DNA of 64,000 bases from Hylemonella sp. (GTDB taxonomy: Bacteria > Pseudomonadota > Gammaproteobacteria > Burkholderiales > Burkholderiaceae_C): the NCBI RefSeq assembly GCF_027532185.1, contig NZ_JAPZSV010000003.1, forward strand, positions 868,001 to 932,000, in the 5' to 3' direction. The first letter of the stretch is position 1. Every line of letters starts with the position of its first letter. The notes beneath the pieces are model-generated. The model was not told where the DNA came from and did not search any database. It saw only the letters and a program-made list of their open reading frames with translations. Shown piece after piece: positions 44,483-52,116 of the stretch. Made by a program: the position numbers and the translations under genes.

Positions 44483-45438
44483 TTGCCGGCTTCCTGCTCC
44501 ATGAGCAGATAGGTGTTGTAGGCGTTCATGCGGTTGGCGACGCGGAACAGGGGCAGGTGCTCGAAGGCGCTCCAGTCGGTAGCCTGGTAGGCCTCGTCGA
44601 AGGGCTCGAGGTTGGCGGCGGCCTGGCCCATGCTCTTGCGCAGGTAGACCAGGTAATCGCGCGTGAGCTGCATGTCCTGGCGCGCCTGCTGCGAGAGCGG
44701 GCCGTGGCCGGGCACGACGACGGTGGCGTCGAAGGACAGCAGGCGATCAAGCGCGACGATCCAGTGCCGGCTGTCGGCCTGGCCCACATAGGGGATGCGG
44801 CTGCGGAACACCAGGTCACCGGCAAACAGCACCTTCTCCGAGGGCAGATAGACCACGAGGTCTTCGGGCGTGTGCGCGGGGCCGACGGCGCGGATCTCGA
44901 AGCGCACACCGCCCACGGTCAGGTCGCGGTCGCCAGCCAGCCACTCATCAGCCTGGATCAGGCGCGTGTCCTCGTCGATCCAGGGCGCAAGCTCGGTGCG
45001 CGAGGCCTGCAGGCGCAGCTGCGCGGTGTCTGAGTTCAGGTAGAGCCGCGCAGCCTGGTGCGCGAGCACGCGCACGCCGCGCGCGCGGAAGGTCTGCAGA
45101 CCGTAGATGTGGTCGGCGTGGTAGTGCGTGACGATGAGGTGGGTCACGGGCAAGGGCGTGAGGCGCGCGATCTGCGCCAGCAGGCGCTCGGCCAGCGCGG
45201 GCGAGCCCAGCGCGTCGATCACCACCACACCCGCGGGCGTGATCACGAAGCCGGCGTTGGAGATGAAGTTCTGGTTGGCCGGCGAGCCCAAGGCCGAGAC
45301 ACCCTCGACGTACCAGGCGCTGGGCGCGACCTGCTGCGCCACCATGGGCGGCTCGCTGCCCGCGTGAACGACGCCGCAACACAGAGCCAGCGCAGCGCAG
45401 GCGCGGCGGGCAAGGGATGGCAGGTGCAAGGTGTTCAT
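44479..45438 (-). CDS. Exported metallo-beta-lactamase-fold hydrolase (SoxH-like)
   Basis: 319 residues from ATG at 45436-45438 (MNTLHLPSLARRACAALALC), with a signal peptide ending near VVHAG. The canonical metal motif is intact (LIVTHYHADHIYGL), with AVGPAHTPEDLVVYL, VLFAGDLVFRSRIP and VVVPGHGPLSQQ. The order of blocks resembles SoxH and quinoprotein-relay-type zinc hydrolases found in sulfur-oxidation clusters. Its substrate is unknown; a sulfur-bearing thioester or glutathione persulfide is possible. It is translationally coupled to the thioredoxin-like gene. Confidence 0.85.
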   Translation of the reverse strand: MNTLHLPSLARRACAALALCCGVVHAGSEPPMVAQQVAPSAWYVEGVSALGSPANQNFISNAGFVITPAGVVVIDALGSPALAERLLAQIARLTPLPVTHLIVTHYHADHIYGLQTFRARGVRVLAHQAARLYLNSDTAQLRLQASRTELAPWIDEDTRLIQADEWLAGDRDLTVGGVRFEIRAVGPAHTPEDLVVYLPSEKVLFAGDLVFRSRIPYVGQADSRHWIVALDRLLSFDATVVVPGHGPLSQQARQDMQLTRDYLVYLRKSMGQAAANLEPFDEAYQATDWSAFEHLPLFRVANRMNAYNTYLLMEQEAGK

Positions 45439-45482
45439 CAAGGACGGGCCTGTTTGAGCCAGATCAAGCCGGCCAGACGGCA

Positions 45483-45514
45483 TTAACTTAGTATATAAGC
45501 AAATAGTAAATTAA
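45483..45514. promoter_or_regulatory. AT-rich imperfect dyad in the divergent sulfur-cluster promoter
   Basis: Arms TTAACTTAGT (45483-45492) and AGTAAATTAA (45505-45514) are inverted with 8 of 10 matching positions. The dyad sits 5 bases upstream of the YeeE ATG, in the 81-base gap to the divergent MBL gene. An ArsR-family repressor is encoded in the cluster, and such repressors bind AT-rich dyads over promoters, so this is its likely operator. Confidence 0.5.
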
Positions 45515-45519
45515 CAGCC

Positions 45520-46623
45520 ATGGACCTCGCCTCCCTCATCGAGCGCTACGGCAGCGGCCACTTGCTGGCCGTGGCCGGGCTGGGCATCGGCCTGCTGTTC
45601 GGCTTCTTGGCGCAACGCTCGCGCTTCTGCCTGCGCGCGGCCACGCTGGAGTTCTGGCACCGGCAGTTCGGCGAGAAGCTCGCGGTCTGGCTGCTGGCGT
45701 TTTCGAGTGCGGTGGTAGCGGTGCAGGCCCTGATTCTGCTGCACGCGCTGGACGTGAGCACGGCGCGCCAACTCGCCACGCGCGGCAGCCTCTCGGGCGC
45801 CATCATCGGCGGTCTGCTCTTCGGCGCCGGCATGGTGATGACGCGCGGCTGCGCGAGCCGCCTGCTCGTGCTCTCGGCCAACGGCAATCTGCGCGCCCTG
45901 CTCTCGGGCCTGATCTTCGCGGTCACGGCCCAGGCCGCCCTCGGCGGCGTACTGGCCCCACTGCGGCATGCCATCAGCGGCTGGTGGACGGTCGAAGGCG
46001 GCACGGCGCGTGACCTGCTGGCGCTCACGCACCTGGGCCACGCCGGTGGGCTGGCCGTGGGACTGGTCTGGTTCGCCGCGGCCTTGTACTTTGCGCTGCG
46101 CAGCGACCGCAGCCTCTGGAAATGGGTGGGTGGCATGGGCACGGGCCTGGCCGTGGCCGCAGGCTGGTGGGCGACACACCTGATCGGCTCGCAGAGCTTC
46201 GACACGGTACAGGTGCAGGGCTTGACCTTCAGCGGCCCCTCGGCCGAGTGGCTGATGCGCGTGCTGGCCTCGCCCACGCCACCCCTAGGCTTCGACTTCG
46301 GGCTGCTGCCCGGCGTGTTCGCGGGCTCGCTGCTGGGCGCCCTGCTGGGTCGCGACTTCAAGCTTGAAGGTTTCAAGGACGGCTACAGCATGCGCCGCTA
46401 CATCGCGGGCGCCATGCTCATGGGTTTTGGCTCCATGCTGGCCGGTGGCTGCGCCGTGGGTGCGGGCATGACGGGCGGTGCGATCTTCGCGCTCACGGCC
46501 TGGCTGGCGCTGCTGGGCATGTGGGCCGGTGCGGGCCTGACGGACCGTCTGCTCGATGCCGATGCACAGCCTGCGCCTGCACAGCGCGTGGCACAGACCG
46601 CGGCCACCATGCAGGCCCCGTGA
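45520..46623 (+). CDS. YeeE/YedE family sulfur-compound transporter (TsuA-like)
   Basis: 367-residue polytopic inner-membrane protein. The family imports thiosulfate or other sulfur species via conserved cysteines. Those cysteines are visible in QRSRFCLRAATLEFW, MVMTRGCASRLLVLSANG and GSMLAGGCAVGAGMTGGAIF. Its place between SoxH-like and fccAB genes supports a role in moving or storing reduced sulfur. Which sulfur species is carried cannot be told. Confidence 0.88.
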   Translation: MDLASLIERYGSGHLLAVAGLGIGLLFGFLAQRSRFCLRAATLEFWHRQFGEKLAVWLLAFSSAVVAVQALILLHALDVSTARQLATRGSLSGAIIGGLLFGAGMVMTRGCASRLLVLSANGNLRALLSGLIFAVTAQAALGGVLAPLRHAISGWWTVEGGTARDLLALTHLGHAGGLAVGLVWFAAALYFALRSDRSLWKWVGGMGTGLAVAAGWWATHLIGSQSFDTVQVQGLTFSGPSAEWLMRVLASPTPPLGFDFGLLPGVFAGSLLGALLGRDFKLEGFKDGYSMRRYIAGAMLMGFGSMLAGGCAVGAGMTGGAIFALTAWLALLGMWAGAGLTDRLLDADAQPAPAQRVAQTAATMQAP

Positions 46624-46737
46624 ACGTCTGCGCCGCTGAGGCGCTAACATCGTGCGGGTAAACACCGGCGACAGGAAATCAGTCGATCTCTATATTCGTC
46701 TCTGGTGATATTTATGCAACCTCGCAGGAGACTTCCG

Positions 46738-47055
46738 ATGCGCCTCAAAACTTCACTCGCCGCGCTGCTGCTCGGCGGCCTGGCTGCCACCCCTGTCCTG
46801 GCCCAAGATGCCGCCCGCCTGCACCAGCGTGCCCTGGCCGCCACCTGTGCCAACTGCCACGGCACCGACGGTCGCACGGTGCCGGGCTCGGCCGTGCCCT
46901 CGCTGGCCGGCATGCCTAAGGACTACATGATCCAGCAGATGAAGGCCTTCCAGAACGGCACGCGTCCCGCCACCGTGATGCACCAGCTGGCCAAGGGCCT
47001 GACGGACGAGCAGATCGAGTCCACCGCCGCCTATTTCTCCACCCTCAAGCGCTGA
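46738..47055 (+). CDS. fccA: Monoheme cytochrome c subunit of flavocytochrome c sulfide dehydrogenase
   Basis: 105 residues with signal peptide MRLKTSLAALLLGGLAATPV...AQ. A single heme site CANCH has Cys37, Cys40 and His41, then the class I pattern GTDGRTVPGSAVPSLAGMPK. Positioned 13 bases before the FccB flavoprotein gene, it is its electron acceptor, passing electrons to the respiratory chain. ATG at 46738 follows AGGAG at 46727-46731; the upstream in-frame ATG would add residues without signal character. Confidence 0.88.
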   Translation: MRLKTSLAALLLGGLAATPVLAQDAARLHQRALAATCANCHGTDGRTVPGSAVPSLAGMPKDYMIQQMKAFQNGTRPATVMHQLAKGLTDEQIESTAAYFSTLKR

Positions 47056-47068
47056 AGGAGACCTGACC

Positions 47069-48352
47069 ATGAAACGCCGCAATTTTGTCCAGGCCTCGCT
47101 CGCGCTCGGCTCGCTCTCTTCCCTCTCGCTCGTGGGCTGCGCCACCACGGCACCGATTCCCGCCAAGGCCAAGGTCGTCGTGATCGGCGGCGGCTACGGC
47201 GGCGCCACGGCCGCCAAGTACGTGCGCATGCTCTCCAACTACCAGATCGACGTGGTGCTGGTCGAGCCCAACGACAACTTCATCTCCTGCCCGATCTCCA
47301 ACCTCGTGATCGGCGGCAGCAAGACCATGGGCGACATCACCACGCCCTATGACAAGCTGCGCAGCAACCATGGCGTGATCCATGCGCGCGACATGGCCAG
47401 CCGGATCGACGCGACCAAGAAGACCGTCACGCTGGCCGGTGGCGCCACCATCGCCTACGACAAGCTCATCCTCTCGCCCGGCGTGGACATGATGTGGAAC
47501 AGCATCGAGGGGCTAAAGGAGGCCAGTGCCGCGGGCCAGATCCTGCAGGCCTGGAAGGCCGGCGCCGAGACCGTGGCGCTGCGCAAGCAGCTCGAGGCCA
47601 TGCCCGACGGCGGTGTCTACGCCATCGCCGTGCCGCTGGCGCCCTACCGCTGCCCGCCCGGCCCCTACGAGCGCGCCAGCCAGGTGGCCAGCTACTTCAA
47701 GAAGGCCAAGCCCAAGTCCAAGGTGCTGATCCTCGACGCCAACCCGGACGTGACCTCCAAGGGCCCGCTGTTCAAGAAGTTCTGGGCCGAGAACTACGCC
47801 GGCATACTGGAGTTCCGCGGCAACCACAAGGCCATCGCCGTCGACGCGCGCACGAAGACCGTGAAGTTCGAGACCGCCGACGACGTGAAGGCCGATGTGC
47901 TCAACGTGCTGCCGAACATGAGCGCGGGCACCATCGCCATGCAGACCGGCCTGGCCAATGCCAACGCACGCTGGTGCAATGTGGACTACCAGACCTTCGA
48001 GTCAACGGCGGCCAAGGACATCCACGTGATCGGCGACTCGGTGCTCGCCGCGCCGTTGATGCCCAAGTCTGGTCACATGGCCAACTCGCACGGCAAGGTG
48101 GCCGCCGCGGCCGTGGTGGCCCAGCTCTCGGGCCTGCCGGTCAACCCGCAACCGCTGCTGACCAACACCTGCTACAGCTTTGTCAACGACAAGCTCGTGG
48201 TGCACGTCGCCTCGGTCCACCAGTACGTGGCCGCCGAGAAGACCTACAAGACCGTGCCCGGCTCGGGCGGCGTCTCGACGGCGCCGAACGAGCTCGAAGG
48301 CGTGTACGCCATGAACTGGGCGCAGAACATCTGGGCCGACTCGCTGCTCTGA
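47069..48352 (+). CDS. fccB: Flavoprotein subunit of flavocytochrome c sulfide dehydrogenase
   Basis: 427 residues. Oxidises sulfide in the periplasm to sulfur or polysulfide. N-terminus MKRRNFVQASLALGSLSSLS has a twin-arginine pair; LVGC at 21-24 also matches a lipobox, so a Tat-exported lipoprotein is possible. FAD fingerprint KVVVIGGGYGGATAAKYV, redox-active cysteines in FISCPISNLVIGG and PYRCPPGPYERAS, and the FCSD C-terminal domain (NTCYSFVNDKLVVHVASV) are all present. Directly follows fccA. Confidence 0.92.
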   Translation: MKRRNFVQASLALGSLSSLSLVGCATTAPIPAKAKVVVIGGGYGGATAAKYVRMLSNYQIDVVLVEPNDNFISCPISNLVIGGSKTMGDITTPYDKLRSNHGVIHARDMASRIDATKKTVTLAGGATIAYDKLILSPGVDMMWNSIEGLKEASAAGQILQAWKAGAETVALRKQLEAMPDGGVYAIAVPLAPYRCPPGPYERASQVASYFKKAKPKSKVLILDANPDVTSKGPLFKKFWAENYAGILEFRGNHKAIAVDARTKTVKFETADDVKADVLNVLPNMSAGTIAMQTGLANANARWCNVDYQTFESTAAKDIHVIGDSVLAAPLMPKSGHMANSHGKVAAAAVVAQLSGLPVNPQPLLTNTCYSFVNDKLVVHVASVHQYVAAEKTYKTVPGSGGVSTAPNELEGVYAMNWAQNIWADSLL

Positions 48353-48359
48353 CCCCGCT

Positions 48360-48381
48360 GGGCCGGCGCATGCGCCGGCCC
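48360..48381 (+). terminator. Perfect 22-bp palindrome between fccB and dsrE-like gene
   Basis: GGGCCGGCGCA/TGCGCCGGCCC is a perfect inverted repeat that begins 7 bases after the fccB stop, followed by a T/C-rich tract (TTCCTCTTTCTTTC). It resembles an intrinsic terminator or attenuator, so the downstream gene may be expressed at lower level than fccAB. Confidence 0.65.
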
Positions 48382-48408
48382 TTCCTCTTTCTTTCCGGAA
48401 CACCCCGC

Positions 48409-48840
48409 ATGTACAAGATCCTGGCCACCCTGGCCCTCACCCTCTTCTCGCTGCTGAGCCCCCCCGTGCACGCACAGGCCACGCCGCAGGTCAAGGCGGT
48501 CTACCACGTCAACACCGACGTCAACACGGTGGCGGCCATCCTCAACAACATCCGCAACCACCTCAATGCGGCCCCCAAAGACAAGATCGTGGTGGTCACG
48601 CACGGCCCCGGCATCAACTTCCTGCTGCAGGACGCCAAGGACAGCCAAGGCCGCGAATTCAGCGGCGCCGTCTCGGACCTCAGCAACAAGGGCGTGGAGT
48701 TCCGCGTCTGCAACAACACGCTGACGGTGCGCAACATCAGCGCCGACAAGCTGCTGATGGAAGCCAAGATCGTGCCCTCGGGCGTGGCCGAGGTGGCCCG
48801 TCTGCAGGCCCAGGAGGGGTTCGTCTACCTCAAGCCCTGA
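48409..48840 (+). CDS. Exported DsrE/DsrF-like protein
   Basis: 143 residues with signal peptide (MYKILATLALTLFSLLSPPV...HAQA). The mature DsrE-like fold has VKAVYHVNTDVNTVAAILNN, KIVVVTHGPGINFLLQDAKD and a conserved cysteine in VEFRVCNNTLTVRN. Such proteins carry sulfur on cysteine. It lies after fccAB and a strong hairpin, and is likely part of the sulfide-oxidation transcript, handling sulfur atoms released in the periplasm. Confidence 0.85.
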   Translation: MYKILATLALTLFSLLSPPVHAQATPQVKAVYHVNTDVNTVAAILNNIRNHLNAAPKDKIVVVTHGPGINFLLQDAKDSQGREFSGAVSDLSNKGVEFRVCNNTLTVRNISADKLLMEAKIVPSGVAEVARLQAQEGFVYLKP

Positions 48841-48862
48841 GCGCATACGCCGCGCCATGCAC

Positions 48863-48891
48863 AAGGGGCCTCGCGAGGCCCCTTTGCTTTT
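48863..48891 (+). terminator. Intrinsic terminator of the fcc operon
   Basis: A perfect 22-bp palindrome AAGGGGCCTCG/CGAGGCCCCTT (48863-48884) is followed by TTTGCTTTT, 23 bases after the dsrE-like stop. It lies between that gene and the convergent regulator gene and may serve both. Confidence 0.88.
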
Positions 48892-48910
48892 GCGCTGTGC
48901 GGCCGGCGTT

Positions 48911-49291
48911 TCAGGCGGCGCGGTGCGAGATGGCGGCGCTGTCTTGCACGGGCTGGTAATTGGCGTCGGTGGCGATCTGGGTGCACACGGCACGGCAGAG
49001 CGCAGCCACACGGTCGTCGACGATGCGGTAATAGATCTGCACGCCTTCGCGGCGTTTGCCCAGCACGCCGGCCTGATACAGCGTGGTGAGATGCTGCGAC
49101 ATATTGGGCTGGGTGGTGTCGATCTTGCTCAGCAGGTAGCTGACGTTGCGCTCGCCATCGCAGAGATGGCTGATGATCTTCAGACGCATGGGTGCCGACA
49201 TGACGCGAAACACTTCCGCTGCCAGCTCGAACACCTGGTCCGGCTCGGTGACAGCCGGGGCCGGGGTCGTCTGCATGGAACGTTTGCTCAT
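48911..49291 (-). CDS. ArsR-family repressor of the sulfur cluster (BigR/SqrR-like)
   Basis: 126 residues. Winged helix: FRVMSAPMRLKIISHLCDGE, TTQPNMSQHLTTLYQAGVLG (recognition helix) and KRREGVQIYYRIVDDRV. Three cysteines stand out: Cys44 (LCDGE), Cys99 and Cys103 (LCRAVC). Cys44 plus a C-terminal cysteine is the arrangement used by SqrR/BigR persulfide sensors, which form a tetrasulfide bridge and release DNA; the classical metal-binding CxC in the recognition helix is absent. It is convergent with the fcc operon and most likely controls it. Sensor role is inferred. Confidence 0.87.
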   Translation of the reverse strand: MSKRSMQTTPAPAVTEPDQVFELAAEVFRVMSAPMRLKIISHLCDGERNVSYLLSKIDTTQPNMSQHLTTLYQAGVLGKRREGVQIYYRIVDDRVAALCRAVCTQIATDANYQPVQDSAAISHRAA

Positions 49292-49345
49292 GGCAGGGCC
49301 TTTATATCAGTACATGCGCATTCTACATAGAGGCTAGCCTGATGC

Positions 49346-50971
49346 TCAGCTGCCTTTGCTGCGCAAGGTGCGGCTGAGCAACAGCACAGGGATCAAACCC
49401 ACCAGCACCAGCGCCAGCGCGGGCAGCGCGGCCTCGCCCAGGCGTTCGTCACGTGCCAGCTGGTAGGCGACCACCGCCAGGGTGTCGCTGTCGAAGGGAC
49501 GCAGCACCAGGGTGGCGGGCAGCTCCTTCATCACGTCCACGAAGACCAGCAACGTGGCCGCCATGACCGGGCGGCGCAGCAGTGGCCAGTGCACACGGCT
49601 CAGCACCCCCCAGCCGCCGCTGCCCAGCAGGCGCGCGCTGTCGTCCAGATTGACCGGAATGCGCGCGTAGCCGCTCTGCACCGACTGCAGGGCCACGGCC
49701 ACGAAACGCACCAGGTAGGCCCAGACCAGGCCCAGCGAGGTGGCCGTGACCCAGTAGGCCGGCCCGGCCTGGGGCCAGCGCGCCTGCACCCAGCCCACGG
49801 GCAGCAGCAGGCCCACGACCACAACCGCGCCCGGCACGGCGTAGCCCAGACTGGCGAGCCAGACCACGGCGCGCGTGAGCGCATCAGGCAGGCGGCGCAA
49901 GGCATAGGCCAGCAGCAGGGCCAGGGCCACGGCCAACCCAGCAGCCAGCAGGCCCAGGCGCACGCTGTTGCCGGCCCAGCCCCAGAAGCGTTCCCAGGGC
50001 AGCCCGGCCGATTCACCGACGAGTGGGCGCAGCATGAAGAGCACGGGCGCGACGAAGCCCATGAGGATGGGCAAGGCACACACAGCCCAGGCCGCAAGCC
50101 GCTGCCGCCCCTGCAGTCGCACGGGCTGAGCTTCGGCGCCGGCCGCACGGCCCAGGCGCGCGCTGACAAAACGCAGACGGGCGCGCGAGCGATGCTCCAG
50201 CCACAACAGCAGGGCGACAAAACCCAGCAGCAGCGTGGCCAGCTGGGCGGCGGCGATGCGGTTGTCCATGGCCAGCCAGGCCTTGTAGATGCCCGCGGTG
50301 AAGGTCTGGATGCCGAAGTAGCTGGCCACACCGAAATCGGCCAGGGTCTCCATGAGCGCCAGGGCCACGCCCGCGGCCACGGCCGGGCGCGCCAGCGGCA
50401 GCGCCACCTCGCGGATGCGGCGTGCCAGCGGCGCGCCCAGCAGGCGGGCCGCTTCCATCAGGTGCGCGGCCCGTTCGGCCAGCGCAGCGCGCGTGAGCAG
50501 GTAGACGTAGGGGTAGAGCGTGAAGGTCATGACCCAGGCGGCACCGCCCGTGTTGCGCACTTCGGGAAAGACGCGTCCTTCCCAACCGGCGCTCGCACGC
50601 AGCCAGGTCTGCAGCGGACCGCTGTATTGCAGGAAGTCGGTGTAGGCATAGGCCACCACATAGGCTGGCATGGCCAGCGGCAGCAGCAGCGCCCATTCAA
50701 AGTAGCGCCGGCCCGGGAAATCGAACAGGGTCACGGCCGCGGCCGTGGACAGGCCCACGACCGTCACCCCCACGGTTACCAGCAGGCAAAGCCAGAGGGT
50801 GGTGCCCAGATAGTCCGGCAGCACGGTGGCCCCCATCTCGCGCAGGATGGCCAGCGCTTCGGCGCCAGCCGGGCCACCCGGCCACCAGGCGCCCAGCAGG
50901 GCCAGCACCGGCAGCATCAGGGCCACGGTGAAGATCAGCAGCAGGAAATGGCGGAAGCGGGTCGGGGGCAT
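49346..50971 (-). CDS. ABC transporter permease, Fe(III) type (FbpB/SfuB-like)
   Basis: 541 residues with about twelve membrane helices in two BPD_transp halves, as in fused FbpB-type permeases. The cytoplasmic EAA-like loops include HLMEAARLLGAPLARRIREV and NLDDSARLLGSGGWGVLSRV. Start is ATG at 50969-50971. The ATPase gene is divergent 65 bases away. No substrate-binding protein gene is in the window, so the iron assignment rests on family resemblance. Confidence 0.88.
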   Translation of the reverse strand: MPPTRFRHFLLLIFTVALMLPVLALLGAWWPGGPAGAEALAILREMGATVLPDYLGTTLWLCLLVTVGVTVVGLSTAAAVTLFDFPGRRYFEWALLLPLAMPAYVVAYAYTDFLQYSGPLQTWLRASAGWEGRVFPEVRNTGGAAWVMTFTLYPYVYLLTRAALAERAAHLMEAARLLGAPLARRIREVALPLARPAVAAGVALALMETLADFGVASYFGIQTFTAGIYKAWLAMDNRIAAAQLATLLLGFVALLLWLEHRSRARLRFVSARLGRAAGAEAQPVRLQGRQRLAAWAVCALPILMGFVAPVLFMLRPLVGESAGLPWERFWGWAGNSVRLGLLAAGLAVALALLLAYALRRLPDALTRAVVWLASLGYAVPGAVVVVGLLLPVGWVQARWPQAGPAYWVTATSLGLVWAYLVRFVAVALQSVQSGYARIPVNLDDSARLLGSGGWGVLSRVHWPLLRRPVMAATLLVFVDVMKELPATLVLRPFDSDTLAVVAYQLARDERLGEAALPALALVLVGLIPVLLLSRTLRSKGS

Positions 50972-50996
50972 GAACGGACCGGGGACGGAATGAGAA

Positions 50997-51012
50997 TTGT
51001 AAGTACCTACAA
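50997..51012. promoter_or_regulatory. Near-perfect dyad in the divergent ABC-transporter promoter
   Basis: TTGTAAGTACCTACAA is a 16-base palindrome with one mismatched pair, centred in the 64-base gap between permease and ATPase starts. Its place suits an operator controlling both genes. It is not a good match to the classical Fur box, though the preceding GAGAATTG is Fur-like in tone. Confidence 0.45.
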
Positions 51013-51035
51013 TATGGACGCTCCGATACCCGTCC

Positions 51036-52100
51036 ATGTACCTCGAAGTCCGCCAACTCCAAGTCCGCTACCCCGGCGCCGCCCAGGCCGCCGTGGCCGA
51101 TGTCTCCCTGGGCCTGCGCGCGGGCGACATCGGCGTGCTGATCGGCCCCTCGGGCTGCGGCAAGACCACGCTGCTGCGTGCCGTGGCCGGGCTGGAGCCT
51201 GTGAGCAGCGGCGAGATCCGGCTCGCGGGCCAGGTGGTCGGCAGTGCTGACACGCAGACGCCGCCCGAGGCACGCCGCATCGGCATGGTGTTCCAGGACT
51301 ACGCGCTGTTTCCGCACCTGGACGTGGGCCGCAACGTGGGCTTCGGCATCCACCAGTTGCCGCGCGCCGAGCGCGAGGCCCGCGTGCGCGAGGTGCTGGC
51401 CCTGGTCGGCTTGCAAGGCAGCGAGGCGCGCTACCCGCATGAACTCTCGGGTGGGCAGCAGCAGCGTGTGGCGCTGGCGCGCGCACTGGCGCCGCGCCCG
51501 CAGTTGCTGCTGCTCGATGAACCCTTTTCCAACCTCGATGTGGAGCTGCGCGAGCGCCTGGCGCACGAGGTGCGCAACATCCTCAAGGCCGCGCAGGCCA
51601 CGGCGCTCTTCGTCACGCACGACCAGCTGGAAGCCTTTGCCATCGGCGACACCATCGGCGTCATGCACGAAGGCCGGCTGCACCAGTGGGACGAGGCCTA
51701 CACGCTCTACCACCGCCCGGCCACACGCTTCGTGGCCGACTTCATCGGCCACGGTGTGTTCGCGCCCGCTACGCTGAAGGAACGCGAGGGCCAGCTCGTG
51801 GTGCAGACGCCGCTGGGCGAGCTCCGCGACATGGCCGAGTGCCCGCTGCCCACGGCCTTCTGCAACGGCGAGTGCGACGTGCTGCTGCGCGCCGACGACA
51901 TCGTGCACGACGATAACGCCCCCGTGAAGGCCGAGATCATCCGCAAGGCCTTCCGCGGCTCGGAGTTTCTCTACACCCTGCGCCTGGCCGGCGGCCAGAC
52001 CGTGCTGGCCCATGTGCCCAGCCACCACGATCACAAACTCGGCGAATGGATCGGCATCCGGCCCGAGGTCGACCACGTGGTGACCTTCGAGCGTCGCTGA
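51036..52100 (+). CDS. ABC transporter ATP-binding protein, Fe(III) type (FbpC-like)
   Basis: 354 residues. Walker A GPSGCGKTTLLRAVAG, Q-loop MVFQDYALFPHLDVG, signature ELSGGQQQRVALARAL, Walker B LLLLDEPFSNLD and H-loop LFVTHDQLEAFAIGD, followed by a C-terminal TOBE-like domain (about residues 240-354). The pattern with a divergent fused permease fits ferric-ion or similar solute import. A convergent acyltransferase gene begins 16 bases after the stop. Confidence 0.92.
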   Translation: MYLEVRQLQVRYPGAAQAAVADVSLGLRAGDIGVLIGPSGCGKTTLLRAVAGLEPVSSGEIRLAGQVVGSADTQTPPEARRIGMVFQDYALFPHLDVGRNVGFGIHQLPRAEREARVREVLALVGLQGSEARYPHELSGGQQQRVALARALAPRPQLLLLDEPFSNLDVELRERLAHEVRNILKAAQATALFVTHDQLEAFAIGDTIGVMHEGRLHQWDEAYTLYHRPATRFVADFIGHGVFAPATLKEREGQLVVQTPLGELRDMAECPLPTAFCNGECDVLLRADDIVHDDNAPVKAEIIRKAFRGSEFLYTLRLAGGQTVLAHVPSHHDHKLGEWIGIRPEVDHVVTFERR

Positions 52101-52116
52101 GCGCCGCCGCCTGCCC

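Noticed and set aside
49589-51250. A 553-codon plus-strand frame opposite the ABC permease
   Set aside because: It runs across two real divergent genes in the wrong frame and has Gln/His/Arg-rich shadow composition.
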